Source of the DNA: Halomonas halophila
GTDB lineage: Bacteria; Pseudomonadota; Gammaproteobacteria; Pseudomonadales; Halomonadaceae
Assembly (NCBI RefSeq): GCF_030406665.1
Contig: NZ_CP129121.1
Span: 310,001 to 374,000 of the forward strand
Direction of reading: 5' to 3'
Length of the DNA stretch: 64,000 nt
The notes under the pieces were generated by a model. That model did not search any database. It had not been told where the DNA came from and saw nothing but the letters and a program-made list of their open reading frames with translations. The first letter of the stretch is position 1; each line of letters opens with the position of its first letter. Both the position numbers and the translations under genes were made by a program. Positions 60,668 to 64,000 of the stretch are shown piece by piece.

Positions 60668-63652
60668 ATGGCCCTGCCCGACGACTTCCTGCCGCTGGAC
60701 GCCATTCCCGAGCCGCTGGCGGCCCCGCTGCAACACGCCCGGGAACGCCTGGCCACGGCCCTCGAGCAGGCCGACAACCTGGCCGACATGCGCCAGCAGG
60801 AAGGCCCCGGCGAGAGCTGGGCGGCGCTGGCACCGCATCGCCGCGCGCAGCTGGCGCGGGTGCTGGCGGTGTCGGAGTTCGTCGCCGAGACGCTGATTCG
60901 CCACCCCGACTGGCTGCCGCAGCTCGATGCCCTGGGCGAGCTGGACGCCGCGCCGGACGCCGACACCCTGAGCGAGACCCTGGCCGAGCGCCTGGAGGCC
61001 GCCGAGGACGAGGCGGCCATGCACGCCGCGGTGCGCCGCTTCCGCCAGGCGCGCATGCTGGGCATCGTGTGGCGCGACCTGACCCGTCCGCCGGGCATCG
61101 ACATGTGGGCCACCGCGGCCGCCGTCACCCGGCTCGCCGAGACCTGCCTGGAGCAGGCGCTGGCCTGGCTCGAGCGGCACTTCGAGGCGCGCTGGGGCCG
61201 CCCCGGGCCGCGCGCCGACGGCGGCGAGCAGCGCCTGGTGGTGCTCGGCATGGGCAAGCTCGGCGCCGGCGAGCTCAACCTCTCCTCCGACATCGACCTG
61301 ATCTTCGCCTTCCCCGAGAAGGGCGAGACGGTGGGCGGGCGCAAGGCGCTCGAGCACCAGGAATACTTCACCAAGATCGGCCAGAAGCTGATCGGCGCGC
61401 TGGACGCGGTGACCGCCGACGGCTTCGCCTTCCGCGTCGACATGCGCCTGCGCCCGCTGGGCGACGGCGGTCCGCTGGTCGGCAACTTCGCCTCGCTGGC
61501 CAGCTACTACCAGGACCAGGGCCGCGAGTGGGAGCGCTACGCCATGCTCAAGGCGCGCCCGGTGGCCGGCGATCTCGAGGCCGGTGCCGAGCTGCTGGCG
61601 AGCATCCGACCCTTCGTCTATCGCCGCTACCTGGACTTCGGCGCCATCGAGTCGCTGCGCGAGCTCAAGGCGATGATCAACCGCGAGGTGCGCCGTCGCG
61701 GCATGCAGGACAACATCAAGCTCGGCCCCGGCGGCATCCGCGAGGTGGAGTTCGTGGTCCAGGCCTTCCAGCTGATCCGCGGCGGGCGCGACACCGAGCT
61801 GCAGGTCACCTCGCTGAAGACGGCGCTGTCGCGCCTGCCGGACCTGGGCCTGCTGCCCGCCGCGGTGGTCGACGAGCTGATCCCCGACTACGTCTTCCTG
61901 CGTGACCTCGAGCATGCCATCCAGGCGCTGGAGGATCGTCAGACCCAGACCCTGCCGGCCGAGGAGGTCGCCCGCGAGCGGGTGGCCCTGGCGCTGGACA
62001 TGGAGGACTGGCCGGCGCTGATGGCGCGGCTCGACGAGGTGCGCGATCGGGTCCGCCGGCACTTCGACGCGGTGATCGCCGACCCCGAAGACGCCGACGA
62101 GGATGCCCCCGCCCCGGCGGGCGGCCGCGAGCGCGAGGAGTGGCGGGCGCTGTGGCGCGGCGAGCCGGGCGAGGAGGAGGCCGAGGCGCGCTTCCGCGAG
62201 GCGGGCTTCACCGATCCGGCCGCCGCCTGCCGGCGCCTGCGTGCGCTGCGCGACTCGCGCCAGGTGCAGGCCATGCAGCGCATCGGCTACGAGCGCCTGG
62301 AGGCGCTGATGCCGCTGCTGCTCGACGCCGCCGCGGACAGCGAGGCGCCTGACGTGGCCCTGGAGCGGGTGCTGCCGCTGGTCGAGGCGGTGTTGCGGCG
62401 CACCGCCTACCTGGCGCTGCTGCGCGAGAACCCCGAAGCGCTGGAGCATCTGATGCACCTGTGCAGCGCCAGCCCCTGGATCGCCGAGCAGCTGGCCCGC
62501 CACCCGATCCTGCTCGACGAGCTGCTGACCCCGGACACCCTCTACACGCCGGCCGACAAGGCGCGGCTGGCCGACGAGCTGCGTCAGGCCCTGGGGCGGA
62601 TTCCCGAGGGCGACGAGGAGGCCGAGCTCGAGGCGCTGCGCGTGTTCAAGCACGCCCAGGTGCTGCACGTGGCGGCCTCCGACATCGCCGGCACCCGCCA
62701 CCTGATGAAGGTCAGCGACTATCTCACCTACATCGCCGAGGTGATCCTCGAGACGGTGCTGGCCATGGCCTGGAAGCACCTGACCCGCAAGCACGGCTTC
62801 CCGCTGCGTCGCGACGGCGAGCGCTGCGGCCAGGCGCCGGAGTTCCTGATCATCGGCTACGGCAAGCTCGGCGGCATCGAGCTCGGCTACGGCTCCGACC
62901 TGGACCTGGTGTTCCTCCACGACGGTGCCACCCGCGGCAGCACCGACGGCGACCGGCCGATCGACAACGCGGTGTTCTTCACCCGCCTCGGCCAGCGCAT
63001 CATCCACCTGCTCACCGCGGTGACCCCGGCCGGCAGCCTCTACGAGGTCGACATGCGCCTGCGGCCCTCGGGCAACGCCGGGCTCCTGGTGTCGAGCCTC
63101 GACGCCTTCGCCGACTACCAGCGCCGCGAGGCCTGGACCTGGGAGCATCAGGCGCTGGTGCGCGCCCGGGTGGTGGCCGGCCACGACACCCTGGCCGAGG
63201 GCTTCGACGCCGTGCGCGGCGAGATCCTTGGCCGCGAGCGCGACGTCGAGGCGCTGCGCGAGGAGGTGGTGGCGATGCGCCACAAGATGCGCAAGCACCT
63301 GGCGAGCCAGGGCGAGGGCGACGACTTCGACCTCAAGCAGGATCCGGGCGGCATGGTCGACATCGAGTTCCTGTGCCAGTACGCGGTGCTGGCGATGGCC
63401 CACGACAGCCCGGCACTGCTGCAGTGGAGCGACAACATGCGCATCCTCGAGACCCTGGAGCAGTGCGGCCGGCTGCCCGCCGAGGACGGCGAGCGCCTGC
63501 GCGAGGCCTACCTGGCCTGCCGCACCGCGGCCCATCGCGCGGCGCTGACCGGCGATTCGGCCCGTGGCGACAACGCCGACTTCGCCGCGCATCGCCAGGC
63601 GGTCATCGCGGTCTGGCAGCGGCTGCTCGAGCCGGCGTCAGGAGACGCCTGA
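60668..63652 (+). CDS. glnE: Glutamine synthetase adenylyltransferase / adenylyl-removing enzyme
   Basis: A 994-residue bifunctional enzyme that adds AMP to, and removes it from, glutamine synthetase in response to PII and glutamine. The two nucleotidyltransferase domains show as GMGKLGAGELNLSSDIDLIF in the N-terminal half (deadenylylating) and GYGKLGGIELGYGSDLDLVF in the C-terminal half (adenylylating), with GG and D-x-D in both. Length matches. glnA is not in the window. It overlaps the convergent HAD gene by 15 bases. Confidence 0.97.
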   Translation: MALPDDFLPLDAIPEPLAAPLQHARERLATALEQADNLADMRQQEGPGESWAALAPHRRAQLARVLAVSEFVAETLIRHPDWLPQLDALGELDAAPDADTLSETLAERLEAAEDEAAMHAAVRRFRQARMLGIVWRDLTRPPGIDMWATAAAVTRLAETCLEQALAWLERHFEARWGRPGPRADGGEQRLVVLGMGKLGAGELNLSSDIDLIFAFPEKGETVGGRKALEHQEYFTKIGQKLIGALDAVTADGFAFRVDMRLRPLGDGGPLVGNFASLASYYQDQGREWERYAMLKARPVAGDLEAGAELLASIRPFVYRRYLDFGAIESLRELKAMINREVRRRGMQDNIKLGPGGIREVEFVVQAFQLIRGGRDTELQVTSLKTALSRLPDLGLLPAAVVDELIPDYVFLRDLEHAIQALEDRQTQTLPAEEVARERVALALDMEDWPALMARLDEVRDRVRRHFDAVIADPEDADEDAPAPAGGREREEWRALWRGEPGEEEAEARFREAGFTDPAAACRRLRALRDSRQVQAMQRIGYERLEALMPLLLDAAADSEAPDVALERVLPLVEAVLRRTAYLALLRENPEALEHLMHLCSASPWIAEQLARHPILLDELLTPDTLYTPADKARLADELRQALGRIPEGDEEAELEALRVFKHAQVLHVAASDIAGTRHLMKVSDYLTYIAEVILETVLAMAWKHLTRKHGFPLRRDGERCGQAPEFLIIGYGKLGGIELGYGSDLDLVFLHDGATRGSTDGDRPIDNAVFFTRLGQRIIHLLTAVTPAGSLYEVDMRLRPSGNAGLLVSSLDAFADYQRREAWTWEHQALVRARVVAGHDTLAEGFDAVRGEILGRERDVEALREEVVAMRHKMRKHLASQGEGDDFDLKQDPGGMVDIEFLCQYAVLAMAHDSPALLQWSDNMRILETLEQCGRLPAEDGERLREAYLACRTAAHRAALTGDSARGDNADFAAHRQAVIAVWQRLLEPASGDA

Positions 63653-64000
63653 GGATGACGCCTGGCGCTGCCAGCTCGCGAGCGCGGCCTCCAGGCCGTG
63701 CAGATCGAGGGTGGTGGTTACGTCCGCGGGGAAGGGCGAGGCGGCGGGATCGGCGGTGACGCCGACGAAGCCCGTGCCGTTGGAGCTGGCGGCCCGATAG
63801 TCGTTGTAGGAGTCGCCGACCATGACCGTGCGGCCGGCGCGGTGTCCGTGGCGGTTCAGCAGCTGGCCGAGCCCCGTCACCTTGTCCGGCGGCGAGCCGA
63901 TCACCTCGTCGAAATGGCCGGCCAGGTCGCGCCGGGCGACGATCTCGCGCAGCTCGTGCTCGGGCGTGGCGGACAGCAGGTAGATCGGCAGGCGGCCCCG
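63638..64000 (-). CDS. HAD-superfamily phosphatase, C-terminal part
   Basis: The window ends inside this minus-strand gene; 120 residues of its C-terminal part are seen. YLLSATPE is HAD motif II, the Lys in SPPDKVTGL is motif III, and VGDSYNDYRAA is motif IV. This fits the phosphoglycolate-phosphatase-like branch. The N-terminal DxD motif lies outside, so substrate is unknown. The frame is open from 64000 to the stop at 63638. Confidence 0.85.
   Translation of the reverse strand, partial: RGRLPIYLLSATPEHELREIVARRDLAGHFDEVIGSPPDKVTGLGQLLNRHGHRAGRTVMVGDSYNDYRAASSNGTGFVGVTADPAASPFPADVTTTLDLHGLEAALASWQRQASSSGVS

Noticed and set aside
60647..63592. A 981-residue minus-strand ORF
   Set aside because: It is antisense to glnE, whose family motifs are clear in the plus frame.

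Overview
This window looks like chromosome from a GC-rich, halophilic gammaproteobacterium of the Halomonas / Halomonadaceae type. The main reasons are a full-length ectoine hydroxylase (ectD) of the Halomonas kind, high-GC codon use throughout, a monofunctional hisB in a hisB-hisH-hisA-hisF run, and gene neighbourhoods (asmA-mutY-yggX; thrB / DUF2782 / polA) that I remember from pseudomonads and relatives. The species is inference; no 16S sequence is present.

Layout. 1-1.3 kb: 3' part of a 23S rRNA gene, a 5S gene and two terminators. 1.3-9.4 kb: a VOC protein, hisC, an NlpE-like lipoprotein, radA, the selenium pair selD-mnmH (2-selenouridine in tRNA), an amidotransferase-like protein lacking its nucleophile, an alkyltransferase-like protein and a DUF416 protein. 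9.4-12.5 kb: minus-strand hisBHAF with an array of hairpin repeats between hisH and hisA. 12.7-16.9 kb: panZ-like gene, asmA, mutY, yggX. 17.0-17.3 kb: tRNA-Phe, tRNA-Gln and tRNA-Thr with promoter and terminators. 17.4-20.4 kb: the most unusual stretch, six terminator-ended hairpin elements, all on the minus strand, around a PAS-GAF-GGDEF diguanylate cyclase gene. They look like an unannotated small-RNA family. 20.4-24.8 kb: a pentanucleotide repeat, ectD, an FAH-family hydrolase and a PQQ glucose dehydrogenase with a perfect inverted repeat upstream.

24.9-32.8 kb: speA overlapping thrB, a DUF2782 gene divergent from polA, a lipoprotein, and a compositionally distinct NYN-nuclease gene with a clear promoter and a structured leader. 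32.8-36.9 kb: a ferric-iron ABC transporter whose three genes are split over both strands. 37-40 kb: a TRAP transporter operon. 40.3-46.2 kb: tmcA, pepD, a 138-bp imperfect palindrome touching the pepD stop codon, a small secreted protein and rmuC. 46.2-53.2 kb: dps, two related lipoproteins, a HIT protein, a TauE permease, an entericidin, a thioesterase, an AtoE-type transporter, a MATE pump and a small membrane protein.

53.2-58.6 kb: a YfhL-type ferredoxin gene, coaD overlapping a FabY-type ketoacyl synthase, a TrmB-like methyltransferase, and a LysR regulator divergent from a PACE + SMR efflux pair. 58.7-64.0 kb: dacB, dgkA, glnE and a HAD phosphatase cut by the window end.

Most of the window is core housekeeping: histidine synthesis, DNA repair (radA, mutY, polA, rmuC, ATL), nitrogen control (glnE), iron and oxidative stress (fbp genes, dps, yggX) and osmoadaptation (ectD, TRAP uptake). 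No phage, transposase, CRISPR array or restriction system was seen. The novelty lies in non-coding structure: the 17.4-20.4 kb RNA-like elements, the his repeats, the 44.1 kb palindrome, and the leader of the NYN gene.
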